Source of the DNA: Verrucomicrobiota bacterium
GTDB lineage: Bacteria > Verrucomicrobiota > Verrucomicrobiia > Opitutales > Seribacteraceae
Assembly (NCBI GenBank): GCA_028343845.1
Contig: JAOLZO010000030.1
Coordinates: 1-32,689 of the forward strand
Length of the DNA: 32,689 nucleotides
Reading direction: 5' to 3'
Below, in pieces: positions 26,012 to 32,689 of this stretch. Each line of letters opens with the position of its first letter. The first letter of the stretch is position 1. The translations under genes were made by a program, and so were the position numbers. The notes below the pieces were generated by a model. The model did no database searches and had not been told where the DNA came from. It saw only the letters and a list, made by a program, of their open reading frames with translations.

Positions 26012-28795
26012 CTAGGAAACCGCTGCCTGAGCTGCCGCAAGCCTCGCAGTCGGCACTCGGAAGGGAGAACAACTGACGTAGTTAAGGCCGATCTTGTGGC
26101 AAAATTTAACACTATCCGGATCGCCGCCATGCTCTCCGCAAATCCCAAGTTTGATTGCCCGGCGTTTGGATTTGCCCTTCTTGACGGCAATCTCCATCAA
26201 CTGGCCAACACCGCTCTGGTCAACGCTGGCAAAAGGATTTGCCGAGATGATATCCAGTTCCGTGTAATTGGGCAAAAAGCTTCCGGAGTCATCCCGGCTC
26301 ATACCCATGGTGGTCTGGGTAAGATCGTTTGTCCCAAAACTGAAGAACTGAGCGGTCTTTGCAATTTCATCTGCAACGAGCGCTGCCCGGGGAATTTCAA
26401 TCATCGTGCCGACCATGTACTTAACTTTTACCCCCTTGGCGGCAAAAACCTTCTTGGCGGTTTCGTGAATGACCTCGACTTGAAGCTCCAACTCCCTTGG
26501 GAATCCGACGAGGGGAACCATGATCTCAGGGTTTACGTCTATCCCGCTCTGCTTGACGAGAATGGCAGCCTCAATGATTGCCTGAGCCTGCATTTCCGTT
26601 ACTTCGGGATAGGAAATACCCAAGCGACATCCGCGATGACCAAGCATAGGGTTGAACTCGTGGAGATCTTCCACCCGTTTCTTGATGGATGCAAGGGGAA
26701 CCCCCAGCTTCTTAGCCAAGTCACGTTGTGCAGCCGCGTCATGGGGAAGAAATTCATGCAAAGGCGGATCGAGCAAGCGGATGGTGGCAGGCTTGCCGCG
26801 CAAAGCCTTGAAGATACCCTGGAAATCTTTTCTTTGGGACGGCAACATCTTCCTTAGAGCTTTGCGACGGGCACCTTCGTCCTCCGCCAGGATCATTTCG
26901 CGCATGGCATCGATTCGTTTGCCCTCGAAGAACATATGTTCCGTTCGGCAAAGACCGATCCCACTGGCTCCAAAAGCGACGGCATTGGCAACTTGGGTAG
27001 GTGAGTCCGCATTCGTGCGGACCGTCATTTTGGTGGCTTTTTCACACCAATTCATGAGCTTGGAGAAGTTTTGGTAATCACGGCTTTTCTTCGGATCCAA
27101 TTTCTTCTCGACAAGGACTTGAATGATTTCCGATGGAGCAGTCTTGAGTTCGCCGGCGAAGACTTCGCCACTCGTCCCGTTAATGGAAAGGTAATCACCT
27201 TCCTTGAAGGTCTTGCCGGCAACCTTGACTGTCCGGGCTTTGTAATTCACCTCGAGCTCGGCCGCTCCGCAAACGCAAACCTTGCCCATTTGACGGGCAA
27301 CCAAAGCAGCGTGCGATGAAACGCCTCCACGGGAGGTCAAGATGCCGCCTGCGGCAATCATACCCCGAAGGTCTTCCGGTGAAGTTTCCACCCGGGTAAG
27401 CAGAACCGGTCCCTTCTTGGCCTCTTCCACAGCCTTTTCGGCATTAAGGAAAATACGTCCGCTCGCTGCGCCTGGTCCGGCTGGCAAGCCCTTGCAAAGA
27501 AAAGTCGCCTTCTTCACGGCCGCCGCGTCGAAGACTGGGGACAGCACTTGGTCAAGTTGCTCGGCGGGAACTCGTTTGATGGCCGTCTTCCAGTCGATCA
27601 AACGCTCTTTTACCATCTCCGCGGCAATCCGAACGGCCGCAATACCGGTACGTTTCCCGTTCCTCGTCTGGAGCATAAACAGTTTCTCGTCCTCGATGGT
27701 GAACTCGAAATCCTGCATGTCCTTGAAATGCTTTTCCAACCTCTTCTGCACGGCAACCAAACCTTTGAAGGACTTCGGCAAAGCGCGCTTGAGCTGGGCG
27801 ACCGGTCTTGGCGTGCGTACGCCTGCAACGACATCCTCGCCCTGAGCATTGGTCAGGAACTCCCCATAGAGTACCTTTTCCCCTGTTGCGGGATCCCGGG
27901 TAAACCCGACTCCGGAGCCTGATTTCTTGCCGGAATTCCCAAAAACCATAGCTTGCACGTTTACCGCAGTGCCCCAGGAAGCGGGAATACCGTACTTGCG
28001 GCGATAGACGTTCGCCCTGTCGTTCATCCAGGATCCGAAAACCGCCCCGACCGAACCCCAAAGCTGCTCCCATGGGCAAGAAGGAAAGTCACTCCCTGCT
28101 CTTTTCTTCACCAAAGCCTTGAAACGGGAAACCAACTCCTTGACATGAGAAACGTTGAGACGGTTGTCATCAATTTCTCCCTTTTCCTTGGGAAACAATT
28201 CCTCTTTATAGGAATCAATAATATGTTCAAAGGGATCGTGTTCCTCTCCTGGTAATTTCTGCACGCCCATTACGACGTCACCGTACATCTGAATGAAACG
28301 ACGGTAACAATCCCATGCGAAACGCGAATTTCCGGAAGAAGTTGCCAGAGCCTCGACGGTTTCGTCGTTCAGCCCAAGGTTCAAAATGGTGTCCATCATC
28401 CCAGGCATGGAATCACGGGCGCCGGAACGCACCGACAAAAGCAAAGGTTTCTTGAGGTCACCCAGTTTTTTCCCGAGTTGCTTTTCAGTAAGCGCAACGG
28501 AAGCTCTGACCTGCTCTTCGAGGGCCTTGGGATAAGCTCGTTTGTTTGCGTAAAAGTACGTGCAAACCTCCGTAGTGATGGTAAAGCCCGGAGGAACGGG
28601 CAGTCCGATACGGGCCATCTCGGCAAGGTTTGCGCCCTTTCCGCCCAAAAGGGAACGCTGCGTGGCGTCGCCATCAGTTTTATTGCCAAAGTCATATACG
28701 AACTTTTGGCTTTTGGCTTTAGTGGAACGGCTCTTTTTAGGAGCCTTTCTGGATGTTTTACTCTTGGTAGCGGTTGCCTTCTTTTTTTGGGCCAT
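26012..28795 (-). CDS. ppdK: Pyruvate, phosphate dikinase
   Basis: This 927-residue cytoplasmic enzyme interconverts pyruvate, ATP and Pi with PEP, AMP and PPi. The ATP-grasp part contains [23 protein letters not shown] and [16 protein letters not shown]. The phosphohistidine domain has [16 protein letters not shown] with catalytic His495 (usually GGMTSHAA). The C-terminal PEP/pyruvate barrel has [15 protein letters not shown] with catalytic Cys886 and ends [20 protein letters not shown]. The first 31 residues are an unusual Lys/Ser/Thr/Ala-rich basic extension ([20 protein letters not shown] and on) before the conserved core FVYDFG. No internal start could replace it. The PPi made or used links it to the pyrophosphatase encoded at 755-2992. 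It is a single gene with its own terminator, divergent from tatC. Confidence 0.96.
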   Translation of the reverse strand: MAQKKKATATKSKTSRKAPKKSRSTKAKSQKFVYDFGNKTDGDATQRSLLGGKGANLAEMARIGLPVPPGFTITTEVCTYFYANKRAYPKALEEQVRASVALTEKQLGKKLGDLKKPLLLSVRSGARDSMPGMMDTILNLGLNDETVEALATSSGNSRFAWDCYRRFIQMYGDVVMGVQKLPGEEHDPFEHIIDSYKEELFPKEKGEIDDNRLNVSHVKELVSRFKALVKKRAGSDFPSCPWEQLWGSVGAVFGSWMNDRANVYRRKYGIPASWGTAVNVQAMVFGNSGKKSGSGVGFTRDPATGEKVLYGEFLTNAQGEDVVAGVRTPRPVAQLKRALPKSFKGLVAVQKRLEKHFKDMQDFEFTIEDEKLFMLQTRNGKRTGIAAVRIAAEMVKERLIDWKTAIKRVPAEQLDQVLSPVFDAAAVKKATFLCKGLPAGPGAASGRIFLNAEKAVEEAKKGPVLLTRVETSPEDLRGMIAAGGILTSRGGVSSHAALVARQMGKVCVCGAAELEVNYKARTVKVAGKTFKEGDYLSINGTSGEVFAGELKTAPSEIIQVLVEKKLDPKKSRDYQNFSKLMNWCEKATKMTVRTNADSPTQVANAVAFGASGIGLCRTEHMFFEGKRIDAMREMILAEDEGARRKALRKMLPSQRKDFQGIFKALRGKPATIRLLDPPLHEFLPHDAAAQRDLAKKLGVPLASIKKRVEDLHEFNPMLGHRGCRLGISYPEVTEMQAQAIIEAAILVKQSGIDVNPEIMVPLVGFPRELELQVEVIHETAKKVFAAKGVKVKYMVGTMIEIPRAALVADEIAKTAQFFSFGTNDLTQTTMGMSRDDSGSFLPNYTELDIISANPFASVDQSGVGQLMEIAVKKGKSKRRAIKLGICGEHGGDPDSVKFCHKIGLNYVSCSPFRVPTARLAAAQAAVS

Positions 28796-28880
28796 TGTAT
28801 GAAGAATTTGTTAGCATCTGAGGTAAGTCATCGCTTGTTGCCTTGTTAATGGTAGCAAGTAATGAATAAACGAAGGGAGA

Positions 28881-28909
28881 TTCATCTTATTTTTTAGACA
28901 TTTTGTCAA
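28881..28909 (-). promoter_or_regulatory. Candidate ppdK promoter
   Basis: On the minus strand a perfect TTGACA (28909-28904) is followed by an A/T-rich stretch. The -10 is poor: GATGAA (28886-28881) at 17 bases, or TAAGAT (28889-28884) at 14 bases. The leader to the ppdK ATG would be about 80 bases. This is suggestive only. Confidence 0.35.
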
Positions 28910-28915
28910 CGAACG

Positions 28916-28936
28916 ACTTGCCTGAGCTCAGGAAGT
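28916..28936. repeat. Inverted repeat in the ppdK-tatC divergent region
   Basis: CCTGAGCTCAGG (28921-28932) is a perfect 12-base palindrome, extended on each side by ACTT and AAGT with one bulged G. The longer repeat spans 28916-28936. It lies 7 bases upstream of the perfect TTGACA of the candidate ppdK promoter, where a dimeric regulator could bind. It may equally fold as a small hairpin. Confidence 0.4.
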
Positions 28937-29038
28937 TTCATTTTCATTTAGCTTTGGTTTGCCATCGACTAAAATCATTTTCTCGGCATAATTTGTTCTT
29001 CCCTTCAAACCCTAAGGTACAGTTTCACTATTTTTTAG

Positions 29039-30463
29039 ATGAGTTCCAAAGAAAGTAATAGCGACAAGCCCAAAACTTTTGGCGAAAAGTTTAAGGAAGA
29101 TGGCTTGGTCGGGATGCTTAAGAAGAAAAAGGCAGAAAAGGACTCCGATCCGAACGCCATGCATTTTCTCGAGCATCTTGAAGAACTGAGGTGGGTCATT
29201 CTCAAGGCGGTCGTCGCTTTCCTGTTGGGTTGCATAGGCGTCGCCGTCTTCATGCAGGACTCAGTAAAGCTACTGCAAATGCCTCTCGTCACTGCAGTGG
29301 AGGACTTTGGCAAGATCGACATCGACCTGCAGAGCATCGGGCTGGAGCAGTATTCAAAACCCCTTCAGGAACAAGGCGTTGACTTGAAAGAGCTACGGGA
29401 TGCGAGGGAGAAAGATCTCCTGGGTTGGGGCATCACCGACCCCCATCATCAAACGAGGATTCTCAGCCACTTCTCGGTTGGCAAGAACCGCAACCTTCTT
29501 CAGGTGATTCGGTCCTTTTCACCTATTTTCATAGCAATGAAAATATGCTTTCTGGGCGGGCTCGGCCTTTCCCTCCCCCTCATTTTTTATTTTATAGGCA
29601 GTTTTGTGGTGCCTGGTCTTACTCCGCAGGAAAAAAGGGTGTTCTTTCCCGGTTGCATAGCCGCAACCTTTCTCTTTCTGGCCGGCGCATCCATGACCTA
29701 TTTCCTGATCCTGCCCTATTCCCTGGCATTCACGATCGAGTTTTCCTTCAACGTTCTCGGTTTGGACGTCTATCGACCGGAAGCCGGCAATTACTACAGC
29801 CTCGTTATCTGGATGACCTTTGCGGTGGGCGTAGCCTTCCAATTCCCGCTCATTCTCATACTGCTCATAAAAATCGGAATGCTCTCGGTAACCAAATTGC
29901 GCAACAGCCGGCGAATGGTTCTCGTTATCCTCATGGTTTCTGCGGCCTTGATTACTCCAGGCGGAGACCCCGTCAGTCTCTGCATTCTTACAATCCCCCT
30001 CTACATTCTCTACGAGCTTGCAATCATTACCGGGGCAATGGTCGAAAGAGCGAAGCTCAAGAAAGAATGGGCTGAATGGGACGAGTCCATTCAGGGGCCA
30101 CGGCCTCCAAAACCCAAAAGGGAAAGAATGCGATGGGTCTTGTACCTGGTCATCCTGCTAGTCTTGGGCGGAGGTGGCGCGTTCGTCACACAGAACAAGG
30201 AGGCGTTCAGTCAATTCCTCGACGACTTTTCCGGTTTCTTCGACTCCTCTGAACAGGAAGAACCTCCGGTAACGCCGAAGTCGAAGGATCTCAATTCCTC
30301 AACGCGATCTTCAGGCTTAGAGGCCGCCCCTACTGATCCGCCTGTCTTCCCATTGGGGGAGGAGTTTTTCCTAGAACTGACTCCCGTGGACGGCAACTTG
30401 ACCGAAAAAAAAGACCTGAATTCCTCAGGCAACGTTTATCGGGCAATCATTCGGGAAAGATAG
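29039..30463 (+). CDS. tatC: Enlarged Sec-independent translocase protein TatC
   Basis: The 474 residues contain a TatC core at about 41-335. It opens with FLEHLEELRWVILK (43-56), includes VVPGLTPQEKRVFFPG (190-205), six predicted helices, and AALITPGGDPVS (302-313) in place of the TPPDPxSQ-type loop. TatC recognises twin-arginine signals and exports folded proteins. Three features are odd. There is a charged 40-residue N-terminal extension. The first periplasmic loop (about 73-162) is some 55 residues longer than in E. coli TatC. A C-terminal extension (336-474) carries a seventh helix (366-383) and a polar tail. In helix 4, Gln268 replaces the usual Glu of the FExP motif. No tatA/B is in the window. 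The gene starts without a clear ribosome site and is followed after 50 bases by the XRE gene. Confidence 0.9.
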   Translation: MSSKESNSDKPKTFGEKFKEDGLVGMLKKKKAEKDSDPNAMHFLEHLEELRWVILKAVVAFLLGCIGVAVFMQDSVKLLQMPLVTAVEDFGKIDIDLQSIGLEQYSKPLQEQGVDLKELRDAREKDLLGWGITDPHHQTRILSHFSVGKNRNLLQVIRSFSPIFIAMKICFLGGLGLSLPLIFYFIGSFVVPGLTPQEKRVFFPGCIAATFLFLAGASMTYFLILPYSLAFTIEFSFNVLGLDVYRPEAGNYYSLVIWMTFAVGVAFQFPLILILLIKIGMLSVTKLRNSRRMVLVILMVSAALITPGGDPVSLCILTIPLYILYELAIITGAMVERAKLKKEWAEWDESIQGPRPPKPKRERMRWVLYLVILLVLGGGGAFVTQNKEAFSQFLDDFSGFFDSSEQEEPPVTPKSKDLNSSTRSSGLEAAPTDPPVFPLGEEFFLELTPVDGNLTEKKDLNSSGNVYRAIIRER

Positions 30464-30481
30464 TTTTCGGCATTTGACTTG

Positions 30482-30512
30482 CAACCAACCTTTAGACCAT
30501 GCAGGGTGGTTG
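30482..30512. promoter_or_regulatory. Inverted repeat ahead of the XRE regulator gene
   Basis: CAACCA (30482-30487) and TGGTTG (30507-30512) form a spaced inverted repeat that ends one base before the regulator's ATG at 30514. A TTGACT lies just upstream at 30474-30479. The arrangement would suit an autoregulatory operator or a leader hairpin over the start. The arms are short, so chance is not excluded. Confidence 0.3.
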
Positions 30513-30513
30513 A

Positions 30514-30945
30514 ATGAAGGCAAACACCAAGGGTCTTGGAAAGAAACTCAAGGCGTTCCGTCGCAAATCCGGAATGACGCAACCCCAATTGGCAAAAGAG
30601 AGTGGCGTTGCCACCTCCATCGTAAACGACGTAGAGAACGGCATTCGGTCGGCAGGCAGCAAGACCTTGAACCGAATTGCCCAAGGTCTTCAACTCCCGG
30701 AGGAAGAACGGTTTCTTTTCGTGCTGGACGGATTGCGCTTATCCAAAAGAGACTTCCTCATCCCCGACTTTAGGGACTACCCTCCCGAAATCCTCAACTT
30801 CCTGCCCTATGCCCTGATGAGAGCGGGCATCAAAGCGCAAGACGTTCGTAAGATAAGCTTGCCAAACGAGGACAGGAAAAACCTTCAAGTCAAACTAAAG
30901 TCAGGGAAAACTTTCGCCCTGGAAGTCAGGCTTTCCCCCTGCTAA
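30514..30945 (+). CDS. XRE-family helix-turn-helix regulator
   Basis: The 143 residues begin with a Cro/C1-type HTH at about 8-62: LGKKLKAFRRKSGMTQPQLAKE, then SGVATSIVNDVENG (recognition helix) and LNRIAQGLQLPEEE. The rest (about 65-143) is not a known ligand domain to me. It has a segment YPPEILNFLPYALMRAGI and a short C-terminal beta-like piece LQVKLKSGKTFALEVRLSPC. The ATG at 30514 is preceded by an inverted repeat. It lies 50 bases after tatC and 15 bases before the S4 gene, so it may be cotranscribed with both. No toxin-like or phage gene lies next to it, so a role as a toxin-antitoxin or phage regulator is not supported. Confidence 0.85.
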   Translation: MKANTKGLGKKLKAFRRKSGMTQPQLAKESGVATSIVNDVENGIRSAGSKTLNRIAQGLQLPEEERFLFVLDGLRLSKRDFLIPDFRDYPPEILNFLPYALMRAGIKAQDVRKISLPNEDRKNLQVKLKSGKTFALEVRLSPC

Positions 30946-30960
30946 AAAACTCTTTGTCAT

Positions 30961-31356
30961 ATGCCGGGAGTAAGGCTGGATCGATGGTTGTGGTCGACGC
31001 GGCATTTCAAGACGCGTACCTTGGCCACGGATTCATGCAAGCGCAAAGGGGTGCAAGTAAACGGAACCCCGGCAAAAGCATCCCGACTTGTACACCCCGG
31101 GGATCTGGTCCAGATCCAGCAGGGCCCCCTATTGAAAACCGTCAAGGTTCTTGAATTGCTCGAGAAGAGGGTTTCCGCAAGCATAGCCTGCGAGCACTAC
31201 GAAGATTTGACGCCTCCCGAGCTTTACGAACAAGCCAAGGAGGCGTCCAAAGGGATCTGGGGCGACCACTCCTTCCCCTCATCAAAAGGAAAACCGTCGA
31301 AAAAACAAAGGCGGGCGCTGGAAGAATTTTACCTCAGGCTGAAGGATTCGGGCTGA
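30961..31356 (+). CDS. S4-domain RNA-binding protein, Hsp15-like
   Basis: The 131 residues start MPGVRLDRWLWSTRHFKTRTLATDSCKRKGVQVNG, the S4 domain of the Hsp15/HslR family, followed by PAKASRLVHPGDLVQI. The tail, with a charged helix and KGKPSKKQRRALEEF, matches the C-terminal basic helix of Hsp15. E. coli Hsp15 binds 50S subunits that carry a stranded nascent chain and helps recycle them. The encoded HflX nearby acts in a similar process, although the two genes are not in one operon. The ATG at 30961 is 15 bases after the XRE stop. The gene name hslR is plausible but not certain. Confidence 0.88.
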   Translation: MPGVRLDRWLWSTRHFKTRTLATDSCKRKGVQVNGTPAKASRLVHPGDLVQIQQGPLLKTVKVLELLEKRVSASIACEHYEDLTPPELYEQAKEASKGIWGDHSFPSSKGKPSKKQRRALEEFYLRLKDSG

Positions 31357-31433
31357 GCGTTACCGGAGACTTGAGGCAGGCGCATCTCCCTCGCCCAAAA
31401 CAATTACGGACTTGGCACCCCTCAGGGGCATAG

Positions 31434-31458
31434 CAAAAACCTCTTGCAAGTAAGAGGT
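31434..31458 (-). terminator. Terminator-like hairpin, minus orientation, before the right-end lipoprotein
   Basis: ACCTCTT (31439-31445) and AAGAGGT (31452-31458) form a 7-pair stem around GCAAGT. Only on the minus strand is the stem followed by a T run (TTTTT, 31439-31435). No leftward gene is apparent to its right within the window. It sits in the 125-base gap after the S4 gene, next to another short palindrome, CCCCT-CA-GGGG near 31418-31428. It could instead be a leader structure of the lipoprotein mRNA. Confidence 0.3.
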
Positions 31459-31481
31459 GCTATCGGCATTAACTTAAACTG

Positions 31482-32689
31482 ATGAAAAACTTTATACTGC
31501 CTGTCCTGATTTTTTCGCTTGTTTGCTTTTTTTCTTCATGCGCTGGACCAGCAACTCAAACTTCCTCCACAGACCAAACGGTCATGCTCCAATGGCTAAA
31601 CCTCGACGGCGAGGGATTGGTTCGAATCGCTGATGACGAGGGGAACGCCTCTAGCTCGGACAAGATCTTTACCGGCAAGGCCATAGAAACCTTCGAACAA
31701 AGCCCGACCAAGTCCGTTTCCGGATGGCAAAACGGCAAGCGTCATGGTGAAACAATTGAATATTTCTACAATGGCCGGAAGAGAAGGATCATACGTTTTA
31801 CAGACGGAGAGCGTAACGGGCCTTCCGAGGAATATAAAATTACCGGTGAGTTGTGGCGTAAGGAAACCTACGCGAAAAACATTCTTAACGGGCCAAAGAG
31901 CGAATGGCATCCAAATGGCACGAAAATCTTCGAAGTTAACATGAAGAACGGCAAGCCACATGGTGAGGCGCTCGAGTGGTTTCCCGACAGCACCAAAAAA
32001 TCATCCACCTTTTATCGTCACGGGCTTAGAGAGGGACCTTCCGCCGAGTGGTATCCTTCCGGACAGCAAAGCCTTTCGGTCACCTTTCAAAAGGACAAGA
32101 TGCACGGGCTGAAAACCACTTGGTACGAAAACGGGGAAAAACGCATCGTTGCCGACTTCATCGATGACGCCATGGAAGGGAACTCCAAGGGTTGGTATTC
32201 CAATGGCAAAATGGCTTTTGACTACAACTTCGAAAATAATTTGGAGCACGGCGTTTGCACGGAATGGAACGAGGCGGGGCAAAAAATCTCGGAAATTCGC
32301 TTCGCAGAGGGCAACCCCCTGCAAGATCTAATGACTGGTCTTAGGGTACAGGCCACCGAAAGTCCGGACCCCGTCATACCCCCGCCCCCTACGGTCATAA
32401 CCCCTCAACCTGCAAGTACGGCTACCCCGCCAACAGGCATTTTGCCCCCTCTGCCCAAAGAGGAAACCGATGCCTCACCACCCAGGAAATGGAAAGAAAC
32501 CGCAACACCCGAACCGCAACCTCCGGTTTCTCCCCCTGCTCCCGCATCACCTCCAACCCTTGATCCCTTTGGCATAAGCGAGGAGAACCCTCCCGCTCCG
32601 CCAACGGACCCGACCCCTGATTCATTCATACCGACACCACCTCCGCTCCCTCCATCTCCCCCAGCTAAAAACGTCGATCCGTTTGGAGG
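31482..32689 (+). CDS. Long YwqK/MORN_2-repeat lipoprotein, 3' end outside window
   Basis: I translated this frame by hand from the ATG at 31482; it remains open for 402 codons to the right edge, so it is partial. Residues 1-20 are a lipoprotein signal with lipobox FFSSC (Cys20), nearly the same as in the lipoprotein at 1-613. An entry module with KIFTGKAIE and then WQNGKRHG (about 60-90) leads into eight or nine repeats of about 22 residues to about residue 280. Examples are SEWHPNGTKIFEVNMKNGKP, AEWYPSGQQSLSVTFQKDKM, TTWYENGEKRIVADFIDDAM and KGWYSNGKMAFDYNFENNLE, most ending HG or EG. From about 285 on the chain is very Pro-rich and contains LDPFGI (about 360) and VDPFG (about 398). The family is annotated YwqK-like or MORN_2; no toxin partner is seen. 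The protein is probably surface-exposed or periplasmic. The 125 bases upstream contain two small hairpins. Confidence 0.8.
   Translation, partial: MKNFILPVLIFSLVCFFSSCAGPATQTSSTDQTVMLQWLNLDGEGLVRIADDEGNASSSDKIFTGKAIETFEQSPTKSVSGWQNGKRHGETIEYFYNGRKRRIIRFTDGERNGPSEEYKITGELWRKETYAKNILNGPKSEWHPNGTKIFEVNMKNGKPHGEALEWFPDSTKKSSTFYRHGLREGPSAEWYPSGQQSLSVTFQKDKMHGLKTTWYENGEKRIVADFIDDAMEGNSKGWYSNGKMAFDYNFENNLEHGVCTEWNEAGQKISEIRFAEGNPLQDLMTGLRVQATESPDPVIPPPPTVITPQPASTATPPTGILPPLPKEETDASPPRKWKETATPEPQPPVSPPAPASPPTLDPFGISEENPPAPPTDPTPDSFIPTPPPLPPSPPAKNVDPFG

Noticed and set aside
30514-30945. XRE gene as part of a phage or toxin-antitoxin module
   Set aside because: The neighbours are tatC and an Hsp15-like gene, with no toxin or phage gene adjacent.
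31482-32689. Toxin-antitoxin system implied by the YwqK antitoxin family name
   Set aside because: No toxin-like gene lies beside any of the three repeat lipoproteins within the window, and all have lipoprotein signals, which does not suit a cytoplasmic antitoxin.

Overview
The window reads as one contiguous, gene-dense stretch of a Verrucomicrobiota-like chromosome, most probably Opitutia/Puniceicoccales type. This is an inference from gene content, not a measured phylogeny. The pointers are a translationally coupled PSD1 (DUF1549/DUF1553) and DUF1501 gene pair, which is typical of the Planctomycetes-Verrucomicrobia group; Gram-negative outer-membrane assembly genes (LptE-like, BamD-like); a membrane-bound pyrophosphatase together with pyruvate phosphate dikinase; and weak or absent Shine-Dalgarno sites at most starts. 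I see no phage, insertion sequence, CRISPR array or integrase.

Layout. Positions 1-613 hold the 5' part of a leftward lipoprotein gene with YwqK/MORN_2-type repeats that runs off the left edge. A K+-dependent-type pyrophosphatase (hppA, 755-2992, +) follows. From 8595 down to 3007 everything runs leftward: uppP, then rpmF-plsX-fabH-BamD-like-LptE-like-rpe. A good sigma70-type promoter lies just after uppP and in front of rpmF. This block joins undecaprenyl-phosphate recycling, fatty-acid and phospholipid initiation and outer-membrane assembly. Rightward from 8677 are a TrpD-family protein, glmM and a TPR protein, followed by a leftward tRNA-Ser(CGA). Positions 12802-17303 carry the secreted PSD1/DUF1501 pair, with a Sec signal on the cytochrome-like partner and a twin-arginine signal on the DUF1501 partner. 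A MORN-repeat lipoprotein follows (17406-18488, +).

A leftward 831-residue protein (18603-21098) has an unusual order: GYF_2-like domain, transmembrane helix, DUF4836-like region, ankyrin repeats. Rightward gcvP (21300-24317) is a single-chain glycine decarboxylase whose halves both look like the split GcvPA and GcvPB subunits. A small two-helix membrane protein follows, then leftward hflX and ppdK, the latter with a textbook terminator. The right end is rightward: an enlarged tatC, an XRE regulator, an Hsp15-like S4 protein, and a second long YwqK/MORN_2 lipoprotein cut by the right edge.

How it fits together. Most genes are core metabolism and envelope biogenesis. The most unusual content is extracytoplasmic: three lipoproteins in about 33 kb share a PF(S/T)G ... 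NG(R/K)xHG entry module, two of them also carrying proline-rich tails; a GYF/DUF4836/ankyrin membrane protein shares DPFG/NPFG motifs with one of them; and an enlarged TatC is encoded near a Tat-signal DUF1501 protein. No complete new defence or mobile system is visible.
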